A stretch of 64,000 nucleotides of DNA from Pseudoxanthomonas spadix. Its GTDB lineage: Bacteria > Pseudomonadota > Gammaproteobacteria > Xanthomonadales > Xanthomonadaceae. The DNA is taken from positions 186,001 through 250,000 of the forward strand of contig NZ_RDQN01000002.1 of the NCBI RefSeq assembly GCF_003703395.1, in the 5' to 3' direction. The notes below the pieces were generated by a model, which did not search any database, was not told where the DNA came from, and saw only the letters and a list, made by a program, of their open reading frames with translations. This document shows, piece by piece, positions 53,468-64,000 of this stretch. The stretch's first letter is position 1, and each line of letters opens with the position of its first letter. The position numbers were made by a program, and so were the translations under genes.

Positions 53468-54595
53468 TCAGCCGTCGTGGCGGGCGGTCTGTAGTTCAGG
53501 CAGGGCCGCGCCGGCCACCGCGGCGGCCGTGGCCGCGTCACTGAGTCGGGTTTCGATCCCGCAGCGCACGTACCAGGCCGGATCGTAATAGCTGTGGGCA
53601 TAGCGCTCGCCGCTGTCGCACAGGATGGAGACGATCGAGCCGCTGCGCCCGGCGGCCTGCATCGCCTGGGCCGCGTGCAGCACGCCGACCAGGTTGGTGC
53701 CGGTCGAGCCGCCCACGCGCCGGCCCAGCGCCGTGCTGGTCCAGCGCATCGCCGCCAGGCTCAGCGCATCGGGCACCTTGAGCATCGCATCGATGCAGCT
53801 CGGCACGAAGCTGGCCTCCACCCGCGGCCGGCCGATGCCCTCGATGCGCGAGCCGCAATGGTGCAGGCACCCGGCATCGGCCTGGCCTGCCAGCGCCTGG
53901 CAGTAGTAGTGGAAGAACACCGAATGCTCCGGATCGGCGCACAGGATGCGGGTGCGATGGCGCCGGTAGCGCACGTAACGGCCCAGGGTAGCGGCGGTGC
54001 CGCCGGTGCCGGGGCTGCAGACGATCCATTCGGGGATCGGGTGCGGCTCGGCCGCCATCTGCTTGAAGATCGATTCGGCGATGTTGTTGTTGGCCCGCCA
54101 GTCGGTGGCCCGCTCGGCGTAGGTGAACTGGTCCATGAAATGGCCGCCATGCGCCCGCGCCAGGCGCTCGGACTCGGCATTGATCGCGCCGGGCTGTTCG
54201 ACCAGATGGCATTGGCCGCCGTAGAAGGTGATCGCGGCGATTTTCTCCGGCGAGGTGCTGGCCGGCATCACCGCGATGAACGGCAAGCCCAGCAGGCGCG
54301 CGAAATAGGCTTCGGACACCGCGGTCGAACCGCTGGAGGCCTCGATCACCGGCGCGTCCTGGCGCAGCCAGCCGTTGGCCAGCGCATACAGGAACAGCGA
54401 GCGCGCCAGGCGGTGCTTGAGGCTGCCGGTGGGATGGCTGGATTCGTCCTTCAGGTACACGTCGATGCCCGGATAGCCGGGCAGCGGCAGCGGGATCAGG
54501 TGGGTGTCGGCCGAGCGGTTGAAGTCGGCTTCGATCTTGTGGATGGCGGCGGCCACCCAGTCGCGCTGCGACATCGGGGTGAGCTTCGAAGACAA
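53468..54595 (-). CDS. PLP-dependent cysteine synthase-like protein (fold type II)
   Basis: A 375-residue fold-type II PLP enzyme. The Schiff-base lysine is Lys60 in [11 protein letters not shown], with the substrate loop [18 protein letters not shown] and the phosphate-binding [13 protein letters not shown]. It is longer than CysK, with an extra C-terminal region like that of Cds1-type cysteine desulfhydrases; whether it makes or degrades cysteine cannot be told. Single gene; no sulfur-metabolism neighbours. Confidence 0.85.
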   Translation of the reverse strand: MSSKLTPMSQRDWVAAAIHKIEADFNRSADTHLIPLPLPGYPGIDVYLKDESSHPTGSLKHRLARSLFLYALANGWLRQDAPVIEASSGSTAVSEAYFARLLGLPFIAVMPASTSPEKIAAITFYGGQCHLVEQPGAINAESERLARAHGGHFMDQFTYAERATDWRANNNIAESIFKQMAAEPHPIPEWIVCSPGTGGTAATLGRYVRYRRHRTRILCADPEHSVFFHYYCQALAGQADAGCLHHCGSRIEGIGRPRVEASFVPSCIDAMLKVPDALSLAAMRWTSTALGRRVGGSTGTNLVGVLHAAQAMQAAGRSGSIVSILCDSGERYAHSYYDPAWYVRCGIETRLSDAATAAAVAGAALPELQTARHDG

Positions 54596-54766
54596 GGTAT
54601 GCCGCCCATTCTAGGGCCGCCGCGCCGCCGGCGCCCGGCCGGGGCATCATCCCGTTGCCGCCGCAGCGGCGGGCCGGGCCAGCGACGCGGACCAGACCCG
54701 CCCTGCACAGCGGTCATATCGCGCCCTGGCTGCAGCCCCTGATCGGTGAGCCGCTGCCGCGCACCT

Positions 54767-55228
54767 TCAACGCGACAACAGCACCGCGCCCGGCGCACGC
54801 ATCGCGCGCAGCGTCGCCACCAGGCTGATGTAGCCGGCGGCCAGCTGCGCGAACAGCTCGGCCGTGGCGCTGCGGCCGCTGTCGGCCACCTCGGCATAGG
54901 CGCCGCGGCCCAGGTCGATGAAGTAGTCCTCGCTCACCCGGCGCCGCTGCGCCAGCCCGGGGAACAGTCCGGCGATCAGCAGGCAACGATCGCCCACATC
55001 GCGCAGCGCATCGGCGCGCAGCTGGCCGGTCTGCTGCTGCGCATGCAGCCATTCCAGTGCCTGGGTGCGGGCCAGCAGGTCGCGTTCGCGCTGGTAGCGC
55101 AGCAGCACGAAGACCAGGTACGCCTCCTGCGCCTGGTCCAGCGTTTGCCCCTGCTCGCCGGCTGCCTCATGCACCAGTGCCTGCCACAGTTCCATCGCCG
55201 CCCCATCCCGCCATGCCTTCATCACCAT
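54767..55228 (-). CDS. conserved hypothetical protein (153 aa)
   Basis: A helical soluble protein: MVMKAWRDGAAMELWQALVHEAAGE, a GQTLDQAQEAYLVFVLLRYQRERDL helix and CLLIAGLFPGLAQRRRVSEDYFIDLGRGAYAEVA. I recognise it only as a family seen in Xanthomonadaceae with no assigned function. GAGG lies seven bases before the ATG at 55228. No signal peptide or membrane segment. It is monocistronic between the PLP enzyme and the diguanylate cyclase genes. Confidence 0.6.
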   Translation of the reverse strand: MVMKAWRDGAAMELWQALVHEAAGEQGQTLDQAQEAYLVFVLLRYQRERDLLARTQALEWLHAQQQTGQLRADALRDVGDRCLLIAGLFPGLAQRRRVSEDYFIDLGRGAYAEVADSGRSATAELFAQLAAGYISLVATLRAMRAPGAVLLSR

Positions 55229-55378
55229 GCACCTGCCTCTTTGGTTGACCTGGCTTGACGCTACCGCGTGTGCCCAGCGCGGTGTTGGCAGGCGGCCGGC
55301 CACAGTGCTAACGCGGCCGGGCATGGATCTGGTCGGCGGACCGTCGCCAGGCCAGCCCCTGGCAGGTCCGGTGAACCT

Positions 55379-57157
55379 TCAGTCGCCGGCGCGCCTGCTG
55401 CGATGCCGGCGGCGCTTGCGATAGAGCTCCTGGTCGGCATGGGCCAGGGTCTGCTCCAGCGTTTGCCCGGCGATGCGCAGCGCAGCGCCCTTGGAGAAGC
55501 CGATCGGCGACTGGTCCGCATCGGCGCGCAGCTGGGCCATCCATTGGGCCAGGCCTTCGGCGTCGGCGTGGGCCAGCAGCACCGCGAATTCGTCGCCGCC
55601 CAGTCGCACCACCACGCCGGGCTCGGGGGTATGGCGCCGCAGGAAATCGGCAAAGCTCACCAGCACCTGGTCGCCGCGCTGGTGGCCATGGGTGTCGTTG
55701 ACCTGCTTGAAATGGTCCAGGTCGAAGGCCACGCACGCGGCCGGCATGTCGGCCCACAGCGTTTCCAGCTCCAGCAGGTAGCGGCGGTTGAAGCAGTTGG
55801 TCAGCGGATCGCGCCGGGAGAGTTCGCGCAGCCGCCGCTCCTGCCAGTACTGGCTGGTGACGTCCTGGGCGTGGGCCAGCACGTAACGCTCTCCGTCGTC
55901 CTCGTCCAGCACGTTATGGAAGTTCCAGTAGCGCAGGGTGCCGTCGCGCGCGACCAGCTCGATGGTGCCCGAGGCATTGCCTTCGCGGTAGATCTCGGCC
56001 AGATAGTCGCCGAACCAGGCACGGCGCTCGGGCTGCATGAACTCGGTCAGCTCACGCCCCAGCAGCGCCGACACGTCCATCCCCAGCGAACGCGCGGCGG
56101 CCGGGTTGATGTTCAGCAGCACGCCATGCGCATCATGGGTGCAGATCAGGCCCAGGCTGAACTCGAAGATCTTGCGGAACCGGCGCTCGCTGGCCTCCAT
56201 CGCCTGCACTGCGCGGTGGCGCATGGTCACATCCTGGAAGGCGCCCAGCAGCTTGCGCCGGCCGTCCACCACGTCCATGCGCCCCACGGTGCGCACCCAG
56301 ATCGCGCGGCCGCCGCGGGTGACCAGTGGCAGCTCCAGATCCCATCCTTCGCCGGTCTCCACGCTGCGCTGCACCGCGGCGTTGACCACCTCGCGCGCCG
56401 GCTCGGGATAGAAGGACAAGGCCTGCTCGTAGCTGGCCGGGGTGAAGCCTGGCGGTACCTCGTGGATCCGGCAGGTTTCGTCGGACCACAGGATCTGGCC
56501 GCTCTCCAGGTCGGCCTCGTAGCCGCCCACGCCCGCGGTCCTGCCGGTGCGTTCCAGGAACGCCTCGCTGGCGCGCAGTTGCCGTTCCAGCGCCGCGCCG
56601 CGTTGCACCTGGGCCGACAGTTCCAGCGCGTTGCCGGTCAGTGCTTCCTGGTTCTTCATCAGCTGCTCGCGCAGCTCGATCGCCGCCACCGTGGCCTTGG
56701 CCAGCTGCTGCAGCGCGCTGCGCTGGTGCTCGCTCAGCGCGCGCGGCACGGTATCCAACACGCACAGCGTGCCCACCCGATGGCCGCTGGACAGGGTCAA
56801 GGGCGCGCCGGCGTAAAAGCGCACGTGCGGCTCGCCCACCACCGTGTCAAGGCGCGAGAAGCGCACGTCGCGGCGCGCATCGCGCACCTCCATCAGCTCT
56901 TCGCTGCGGATCGCGTAATCACAGATGGCGGTGCTGCGCGCGGTCGATTCGACGCCGGGCAAGCCATAGTTGGACTTGAACCACTGGCGCTGCTGGTCGA
57001 TCAGGGTGACCAGGGCCACCGGCGAGCCGGTAAGCTCGGCCGCGGCGCGGGCCAACGCATCGAACAGCGGTTCTGGCGGGGTATCCAGCAGACGCAGGTC
57101 CAGCAGCCGCTGCAGGCGCTCGCGTTCGTCGTCGGTTTCCAAGCCCTTTGCATCCAT
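55379..57157 (-). CDS. GAF-PAS-PAS-GGDEF diguanylate cyclase
   Basis: A 592-residue cytoplasmic signalling protein. A GAF domain (about 15-170; FKSNYGLPGVESTARSTAIC, CDYAI) is followed by a coiled-coil, two PAS domains (about 205-330 and 335-460; WSDETCRIHEVPPGF, FEFSLGLICTHDAHG) and a C-terminal GGDEF domain with the active GGDEF motif at 520-524. It should make cyclic-di-GMP from GTP in response to a small molecule or redox signal. The inhibitory I-site RxxD is not clear. The start MDAKGLETDDE is the methionine closest to the domain; the frame is open 81 bases further upstream. Confidence 0.88.
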   Translation of the reverse strand: MDAKGLETDDERERLQRLLDLRLLDTPPEPLFDALARAAAELTGSPVALVTLIDQQRQWFKSNYGLPGVESTARSTAICDYAIRSEELMEVRDARRDVRFSRLDTVVGEPHVRFYAGAPLTLSSGHRVGTLCVLDTVPRALSEHQRSALQQLAKATVAAIELREQLMKNQEALTGNALELSAQVQRGAALERQLRASEAFLERTGRTAGVGGYEADLESGQILWSDETCRIHEVPPGFTPASYEQALSFYPEPAREVVNAAVQRSVETGEGWDLELPLVTRGGRAIWVRTVGRMDVVDGRRKLLGAFQDVTMRHRAVQAMEASERRFRKIFEFSLGLICTHDAHGVLLNINPAAARSLGMDVSALLGRELTEFMQPERRAWFGDYLAEIYREGNASGTIELVARDGTLRYWNFHNVLDEDDGERYVLAHAQDVTSQYWQERRLRELSRRDPLTNCFNRRYLLELETLWADMPAACVAFDLDHFKQVNDTHGHQRGDQVLVSFADFLRRHTPEPGVVVRLGGDEFAVLLAHADAEGLAQWMAQLRADADQSPIGFSKGAALRIAGQTLEQTLAHADQELYRKRRRHRSRRAGD

Positions 57158-57454
57158 CTCGCATTCTCTGCACGTTGGCGGCCCCGGCCGCATGCGCAAC
57201 GGGGTCACCCGCCATCTTCGCCCATCGCCAGGGACCATTCATGCCCGGCGGCGGGATCGGATGCACAGTTTGATCACCTGCAGCAGGACTGGTGATTGCG
57301 CCGAAACCGCTCGTGCTTCCGACGAATGTCTTCGGCGATCGGCGCAAATGCGCGCTGGGTTTGGCCGGGCCATCCCCGGATAATCGGTGCATCCGCGCGG
57401 CCCGGCGGGCGCTCGAGCCTGCGCCGCCCGGCTTCCACACCCCAAGGAGTCACC

Positions 57455-58987
57455 ATGTCCGCTGACCTGCTCAAGGCCCTGGGCCTCAGGCACACCAATC
57501 CAGGCACCTACCTCGGCCAGGGCCAGTGGTCCCAGACCACCGGTGCCGGCGTGCTGGAGTCGGTCAATCCGACCACCAACGCCGTCATCGCCACGGTCCA
57601 GGCCAGCAGCCAGGCCGACTACGACACGGTGATCGCGCGCGCCCAAGCGGCGTTCAAGGTATGGCGCACCACGCCCGCCCCGCGCCGCGGCGAAGCGGTG
57701 CGCCTGTGCGGCAACGCCCTGCGCGCCAACAAGGACCTGCTCGGGTCGCTGGTCGCCCTGGAGATGGGCAAGTCCAAGCCCGAAGGCGACGGCGAAGTGC
57801 AGGAGATGATCGACATCGCCGACTTCGCCCTGGGCCAGAGCCGCATGCTCTACGGCTACACCATGCATTCGGAGCGCCCCGGCCACCGCATGTACGAGCA
57901 GTACCACCCGATCGGTCTGGTCGGGATCATCAGTGCGTTCAATTTTCCGGTCGCGGTGTGGTCGTGGAATGCCTTCCTGGCCGCGATCTGTGGCGACATC
58001 TGCATCTGGAAGCCGTCCAGCAAGACTCCGCTGACCGCGATCGCCACCCAGAAGATCTGCAACGCGGCACTCGCCGATGCCGGCTTTCCGGACCTGTTCT
58101 TCCTGATCAACGATGCCGGCGCCGAGTTGGCCCGGCAGTTGGTCGATGACACCCGCATCGGGCTGATCAGCTTCACCGGCTCGACCGAAGTCGGCCGCAC
58201 GGTCGCCGAGCGCGTGGCCCGTCGCCTGGGCCGCAGCCTGCTGGAGCTGGGCGGCAACAACGCGATCATCCTTGACGAAACGGCAGACCTGAAGCTGGCC
58301 GTGCCGGGCATCGTCTTTGGCGCGGTGGGCACCGCCGGCCAGCGCTGCACCACCACCCGCCGGCTGATCGTGCATGCCTCGATCCACGACACCGTGCTGG
58401 CGGCGCTGGTCAAGGCCTACCGGCAGGTCGAAGGCAGGATCGGCGACCCGCTGGATCCGGCCAACCTGATGGGCCCGCTCAACAGCAGGTCGGCGGTCGA
58501 TGCATTCCTGGCCGCCGTGAAACAGGCCAAGGCCGCCGGCGGCATCGTGGAAACCGGCGGCAGCGCACTGGCGCGCGAGGGCAACTTCGTCCTGCCGACC
58601 ATCATCACCGGCCTGGACAACAGCGATCCCATCGTCCAGCGCGAGACCTTCGCCCCGATCCTGTACGTGATGCGCTACGAAACACTGGACCAGGCCATCG
58701 ACCTGCACAACGGCGTGCCGCAGGGCCTGTCCTCGGCGATCTTCACCAACAGCCTCAAGAGCGCCGAGAAGTTCCTGTCCGCCGCCGGCAGCGACTGCGG
58801 CATCGCCAACGTCAACATCGGCACCAGCGGTGCGGAGATCGGCGGCGCGTTCGGCGGCGAAAAGGACACCGGCGGTGGCCGCGAATCCGGCTCGGATGCG
58901 TGGAAGGCCTACATGCGCCGCCAGACCAACACGATCAACTATTCCGATTCACTGCCGCTGGCCCAGGGCATCAAGTTCGATCTGTAG
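57455..58987 (+). CDS. amaB: ALDH7-type aldehyde dehydrogenase (aminoadipate semialdehyde/P6C dehydrogenase)
   Basis: A 510-residue aldehyde dehydrogenase of the ALDH7 group. Catalytic residues: Cys298 in [12 protein letters not shown] and Glu264 in LLELGGNN; cofactor segment [22 protein letters not shown]7 enzymes oxidise alpha-aminoadipic semialdehyde (L-piperidine-6-carboxylate) in lysine catabolism. AAGGAG lies seven bases before the ATG at 57455. No other lysine-pathway gene is nearby. Symbol by family resemblance. Confidence 0.85.
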   Translation: MSADLLKALGLRHTNPGTYLGQGQWSQTTGAGVLESVNPTTNAVIATVQASSQADYDTVIARAQAAFKVWRTTPAPRRGEAVRLCGNALRANKDLLGSLVALEMGKSKPEGDGEVQEMIDIADFALGQSRMLYGYTMHSERPGHRMYEQYHPIGLVGIISAFNFPVAVWSWNAFLAAICGDICIWKPSSKTPLTAIATQKICNAALADAGFPDLFFLINDAGAELARQLVDDTRIGLISFTGSTEVGRTVAERVARRLGRSLLELGGNNAIILDETADLKLAVPGIVFGAVGTAGQRCTTTRRLIVHASIHDTVLAALVKAYRQVEGRIGDPLDPANLMGPLNSRSAVDAFLAAVKQAKAAGGIVETGGSALAREGNFVLPTIITGLDNSDPIVQRETFAPILYVMRYETLDQAIDLHNGVPQGLSSAIFTNSLKSAEKFLSAAGSDCGIANVNIGTSGAEIGGAFGGEKDTGGGRESGSDAWKAYMRRQTNTINYSDSLPLAQGIKFDL

Positions 58988-59004
58988 CCGCACCTGGCAA
59001 CGGG

Positions 59005-60837
<1,833 letters not shown>

Positions 60838-60951
60838 GGGAAATCCTTTGCAGGTCTGCAATCAGAAAGAGCGCGGCAAGTTTACAGGCGCACTCCGGCT
60901 GCCTGACTGCCGCCTGGGTTGCCGGAGCGCTCCGTCGCACGCAGAGTTGCC

Positions 60952-61087
60952 CCCTCCCTTGCGCGCAGCGCAGGGGAGGGATGGGAGGGGTTGCTCCTGG
61001 CTTCGCGTGCGGGCCACCGCGCCGCCGTGCTTTACGGCAAAAGGCGACCCCTCCCCGGCCCTCCCCTGCGCTGCGCGCAAGGGAGGG
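60952..61087. repeat. long perfect inverted repeat upstream of glmS
   Basis: Two 29-bp arms (60952-60980 and 61059-61087) are exact reverse complements; each arm is itself rich in CCCTCCC and contains the palindrome GCGCGC. It lies in the divergent gap between glmS and the efflux adaptor gene. The DNA or RNA would form a very stable stem. Similar C/T-rich stems are common in Xanthomonadaceae intergenic DNA. Confidence 0.8.
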
Positions 61088-61146
61088 AGCGAACAACGAG
61101 GCGCTTGACCGGTGTGTCCGGAACCTGGGGGGAGAGGCGCATGCCG

Positions 61147-61182
61147 CTGTCCGCACGGACAGCCCCGGTGTCCGCGCGGACA
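61147..61182. promoter_or_regulatory. tandem TGTCCG palindromes, candidate operator of the efflux operon
   Basis: CTGTCCG-CA-CGGACAG (61147-61162) and TGTCCGCGCGGACA (61169-61182) are two palindromes with centres exactly 21 bp apart, two helical turns, with a further half site TGTCC at 61184. They lie 100 bp before the adaptor gene start, where a repressor or activator dimer pair would bind. Confidence 0.55.
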
Positions 61183-61282
61183 GTGTCCAGTGGAGCCTGC
61201 CCTTTCGATTCAACGACTTGCCGTTGGCACACGCCATGCTTGGCAGGCACGGACGCCGCAGCCACCGATGCCATCCAAGCCC

Positions 61283-62572
61283 ATGCAGACCGCAAACCCT
61301 TTCCGCATCCGCGACACCGCTGGCCAGGACACCGTGGTCCTGGCCAGCAAGGGCGCGCGCTGGAAGCGTTGGGGGCTGGTCGGCGGCGGGGCGGTCGTGC
61401 TGGCCGCCTTGCTGGCCTGGGTGGTGATGGGCTGGGCCGCGGGCGGGCGCTCGTTCGACGCCAGTCGCGTGCGCATCGCCACGGTGACCCGGGGCGACCT
61501 GGTCCGCGACCTGGCTGCCGACGGCCGGGTCATCACCGCCAACAGCCCCACGCTGTATGCCATCGACGGCGGCACGGTCACCCTGCAGGTGGTGGCCGGC
61601 GATGTGGTCAAGAAGGGCGACGCGCTGGCGGTGATCGACAGCCCGGCCCTGCGCAGCAGGCTGGTCCAGGAGCAATCCACCCTGGCCGGGCTGCAGGCCG
61701 AAGCCAGCCGCGCCACCTTGGACGTGACCCGGGCCAGGGCCGAGGCCAGCAAGGCCATCGACCAGGCCAGGATCGACCGCCAGGCCGCCGAGCGCGATGT
61801 CCAGCGCTACCAGCGCGCCTTCGACGGCGGTGCGCTGCCGCAGGTGGAACTGGCCAAGTCGCAGGACACCCTGAAGAAATCCGAGATCGAACTGCAGCAC
61901 GCCCGGCAGGATGCTTCGCTCAAGCAGCAGGGTGCGCAGCTGGATGCCCGCAACAAGGCGCTGCTGGCCCAGCGCCAGAACGCGGTGGTCGAGGAACTGA
62001 GCCGCCAGGTCGACGCGCTGACCCTGCGTGCGCCGTTCGACGGCCAGGTCGGCCAGGTGCAGGTCGCCCAGGGCACCAACGTGGCGATCAACGCACCGAT
62101 CCTGAGCGTGGTGGACCTGAGCAAGTTCGAGGTCGAGATCAAGGTGCCCGAGAGCTTCGCCCGCGACCTGGCCATCGGCGTGCCGGCGCAGCTGACCTCC
62201 GGCAGCGGCGAACCCTACCCCGGCAAGATCTCGGCGGTGTCGCCGGAAGTGGTGGCCGGCGAGGTCACCGCGCGGGTGCGCTTTGACGGCAGGCAGCCAC
62301 CGGGCCTGCGCCAGAGCCAGCGCATGAGCGCACGGATCCTGCTGGATACCCGCAAGAACGTGCTCAAGGTCGAGCGCGGTCCGTTCGTCGAACAGTCCGG
62401 CGGCCGCTACGCCTACGTCATGGCCGGCTCCAGCGCCCAGCGTCAGCCGGTGCAGCTGGGCGTGTCGAGCCTTTCGGAAACCGAAGTGCTGTCCGGTTTG
62501 AACGAAGGTGACCGGGTGGTGGTCTCCGGCGCCGACCAGTTCGGCGATGCGCCACGGGTGACGATTTATTGA
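61283..62572 (+). CDS. periplasmic adaptor (HlyD/MacA-type) of an ABC efflux system
   Basis: A 429-residue membrane-fusion protein with an N-terminal membrane helix (about 29-51), a lipoyl/barrel-sandwich part (DLAADGRVITANSPTLYAIDGG and LRAPFDGQVGQVQVAQGTNV), a long coiled-coil hairpin of Ala/Gln-rich helices (about 120-230), and a C-terminal beta-barrel and membrane-proximal domain. It links the inner-membrane transporter to an outer-membrane exit duct. It is followed by an ATPase and a MacB-like permease gene. Start: ATG at 61283; ATG at 61268 is equally possible as neither has a good ribosome-binding site. Confidence 0.88.
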   Translation: MQTANPFRIRDTAGQDTVVLASKGARWKRWGLVGGGAVVLAALLAWVVMGWAAGGRSFDASRVRIATVTRGDLVRDLAADGRVITANSPTLYAIDGGTVTLQVVAGDVVKKGDALAVIDSPALRSRLVQEQSTLAGLQAEASRATLDVTRARAEASKAIDQARIDRQAAERDVQRYQRAFDGGALPQVELAKSQDTLKKSEIELQHARQDASLKQQGAQLDARNKALLAQRQNAVVEELSRQVDALTLRAPFDGQVGQVQVAQGTNVAINAPILSVVDLSKFEVEIKVPESFARDLAIGVPAQLTSGSGEPYPGKISAVSPEVVAGEVTARVRFDGRQPPGLRQSQRMSARILLDTRKNVLKVERGPFVEQSGGRYAYVMAGSSAQRQPVQLGVSSLSETEVLSGLNEGDRVVVSGADQFGDAPRVTIY

Positions 62573-62576
62573 GCCG

Positions 62577-62665
62577 TCGGGACCCGGGACCCGAAGACCG
62601 TAGATCGGGAATGCCCGGTTCCGACCTTGTGTTTTGCTTTCCGGGTCCCGGGTCCCGGGTCCCGA
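62577..62665. repeat. GGGACCC inverted repeat between adaptor and ATPase genes
   Basis: Arms of 17 bp (62577-62593 and 62649-62665) are perfect reverse complements built from CGGGACCCGGGACCC units; the right arm carries a third unit and is followed by an A-run. A family-typical intergenic stem which could lower read-through from adaptor to ATPase gene or stabilise the upstream mRNA. Confidence 0.75.
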
Positions 62666-62707
62666 CAAAAAAAATATGCCGCCCCTCCAGCCATCAAGGA
62701 ATCCGCC

Positions 62708-63427
62708 ATGCTCGACATGCACGCCGTCTCCAAGGTCTTCCGCACCGAGCAGGTGCAGACCCATGCCCTGCGCTCGCTGGACCTGCACGTCAAGGAGGGC
62801 GAGTTCGTCGCCGTCACCGGCCCCTCAGGCTCAGGCAAGACCACCTTCCTCAACATCGCAGGACTGCTGGAGACCTTCACCTCGGGCAGCTACAGGCTCG
62901 ATGGCGAGGACGTGTCGCACCTGTCGGACAACGCCCGCAGCAAGCTGCGCAACCAGAAGATCGGCTTCATCTTCCAGAGCTTCAACCTGATCCCGGACCT
63001 GAACCTGTTCGACAACGTCGATGTGCCGCTGCGCTACCGCGGCATGGCCGCGGCCGAGCGCAAGGCCCGCATCACCCAATCGCTGGAGCGCGTGGGCCTG
63101 GGCTCGCGCATGAAGCACTACCCGGCCGAACTCTCCGGCGGCCAGCAGCAGCGCGCGGCCATCGCCCGTGCCCTGGCCGGCAGCCCGCGCCTGCTGCTGG
63201 CCGACGAACCGACCGGCAACCTGGACACCCAGATGGCCCGCGGCGTGCTGGAACTGCTGGAGGAGATCAACGCCGCCGGCAGCACCATCGTCATGGTCAC
63301 CCACGACCCGGAACTGGCCGCCCGCGCCCAGCGCAACGTGCACATCGTCGACGGCCAGGCCACCGACCTGGTGCGCGAAGCGGGGCTGATGGCCTCGGCT
63401 GCACCAGACCTCTCCGCACAGGCGTAG
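62708..63427 (+). CDS. ABC transporter ATP-binding protein (MacB/LolD-type)
   Basis: A 239-residue ATPase with Walker A GPSGSGKTT (38-46), Q-loop FQSFNLIPDL, signature LSGGQQQR, Walker B LLLADEPTGNLD and H-loop VTHD. This is the pattern of the MacB/LolD group that powers FtsX-like permeases. AAGGAA precedes the ATG at 62708; the frame is open upstream across the inverted repeat but without a start signal. The stop codon TAG lies inside the first unit of a REP palindrome cluster. Confidence 0.93.
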   Translation: MLDMHAVSKVFRTEQVQTHALRSLDLHVKEGEFVAVTGPSGSGKTTFLNIAGLLETFTSGSYRLDGEDVSHLSDNARSKLRNQKIGFIFQSFNLIPDLNLFDNVDVPLRYRGMAAAERKARITQSLERVGLGSRMKHYPAELSGGQQQRAAIARALAGSPRLLLADEPTGNLDTQMARGVLELLEEINAAGSTIVMVTHDPELAARAQRNVHIVDGQATDLVREAGLMASAAPDLSAQA

Positions 63428-63565
63428 GGCGGGTCTCGACCCGCCTTTCGCCCTCAACCCGCCATCCGGGAATCTCGCCCCGCCTCGTGCACCGCGCCAC
63501 GCCAGCCCCCCGGCGGGTCGAGACCCGCCCCACACAAGCCCTTGGCGGGTCAAGACCCGCCCTAC
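63424..63565. repeat. cluster of three REP-like palindromes
   Basis: Units GGCGGGTC(T/A)(C/A)GACCCGCC at 63424-63445, 63512-63529 and 63544-63565, the same family as at 51285-51373. They fill the gap between the ATPase and permease genes and provide the ATPase stop codon. Confidence 0.8.
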
Positions 63566-63574
63566 GAGATCGCC

Positions 63575-64000
63575 ATGTTCACCTACTACTGCAACCTTGC
63601 GTTACGCAGCTTCAAACGCAACAAGGTGCTGACCGCGCTGATGGTGCTGGCCATCGCGCTGGGCATCGGCGCCTCGATGACCACGCTGACGGTGTTCCAC
63701 GTGCTGTCGGGCGATCCGATCCCGGCCAAGAGCGAGCGGCTGTTCCGCGTGCAGCTGGATCCGGAAGGGATCGACGGCTATACACCCGGCGAGGAGCCGC
63801 AGCGGGACCTTAACCGCTACGACGGCGAGACCCTGCTGCTGCAGAAGCAGGGCAAGCGCCAGGCGCTGATGAGCGGCGGCAGCGTCACGGTCGAACCGGC
63901 CGGCGGCGCACTGCGGCCTTTCATGCTGGATGCGCGCTACACCTCGGCCGATTTCTTCGCGATGTTCGAGGTGCCCTTCCTGTTCGGCCACGGTTGGTCG
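63575..64000 (+). CDS. FtsX/MacB-like ABC transporter permease, N-terminal part (runs off the window)
   Basis: The first 142 residues of a permease. MFTYYCNLALRSFKRNKVLTALMVLAIALGIGASMTTL holds the first membrane helix typical of MacB-type permeases, followed by the start of the large periplasmic MacB_PCD domain (LFRVQLDPEGIDGYTPGEEP...). With the adaptor and ATPase it forms a tripartite efflux or lipoprotein-type export system. Start at 63575 is directly after the REP cluster. The rest is outside the window. Confidence 0.9.
   Translation, partial: MFTYYCNLALRSFKRNKVLTALMVLAIALGIGASMTTLTVFHVLSGDPIPAKSERLFRVQLDPEGIDGYTPGEEPQRDLNRYDGETLLLQKQGKRQALMSGGSVTVEPAGGALRPFMLDARYTSADFFAMFEVPFLFGHGWS

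Noticed and set aside
60838-61282. glmS ribozyme or riboswitch upstream of glmS
   Set aside because: The glmS ribozyme is a Gram-positive feature; the gap contains only palindromic repeats and an operator-like site.

Overview
The window is high-GC chromosomal DNA that looks like a member of the Xanthomonadaceae (Gammaproteobacteria; Pseudoxanthomonas, Xanthomonas or Stenotrophomonas-like). The evidence is the gene content (a fused glg/tre operon, a DUF2242 lipoprotein, PrlC, an ALDH7 semialdehyde dehydrogenase, MacAB-like efflux genes) and many family-typical intergenic palindromes. The genus is inferred, not proven. No tRNA, rRNA, CRISPR array or intact transposase was found.

Layout. (1) 1-3126: the start of a 6-phosphogluconate dehydrogenase, small conserved genes, a 168-bp terminal-inverted-repeat element and a TIGR01777-type epimerase. 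(2) 3127-15630: a seven-gene minus-strand operon, glgA-glgB-treZ-malQ-treY-DUF2934-glgX, almost entirely joined by 1-4 bp overlaps. It makes glycogen, remodels it and converts it to trehalose. (3) 16345-17920: a DUF808 membrane protein and a glycine-zipper envelope protein. (4) 18099-47405: an accessory catabolic region with three Rieske oxygenase alpha/beta pairs, two extradiol dioxygenases of unrelated folds, a meta-cleavage hydrolase, cis-diol dehydrogenases, an ACMSD-like decarboxylase, a Rieske ferredoxin, an outer-membrane aromatic transporter, a DMT exporter and a MarR regulator. The core-type dipeptidyl peptidase gene (26722-29040) lies inside it. (5) 47932-64000: chromosomal genes again, namely a hybrid histidine kinase, hemolysin III, prlC, a PLP enzyme, a diguanylate cyclase, an ALDH7 dehydrogenase, glmS and an adaptor/ATPase/permease efflux operon.

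The most unusual structure is at 19747-26802. A 290-bp direct repeat (end of the oxygenase beta gene, the spacer and the end of the peptidase gene) brackets a 6.5-kb foreign segment. That segment carries a 3'-truncated patatin, a glycosyltransferase fused to a circularly permuted papain-like domain, a 5'-truncated AarF/UbiB-like tail, a ferritin-like diiron protein, two Ala/Lys-rich coiled-coil proteins with related C-termini (one exported) and a TetR regulator with a clear palindrome at its start. No transposase is visible, so it looks like integration by homologous recombination of a mosaic segment.

Functional reading. Cluster A (29467-37267) and cluster B (38202-45621) each read on the minus strand from an oxygenase or dehydrogenase gene. 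Each encodes ring dihydroxylation, re-aromatisation and extradiol ring opening. A has a class III (LigB) cleaver plus a C-C hydrolase; B has a VOC-type cleaver plus a decarboxylase. Neither contains an electron-transfer reductase or the lower meta pathway, so these must be supplied from elsewhere. Substrates cannot be assigned from sequence alone.
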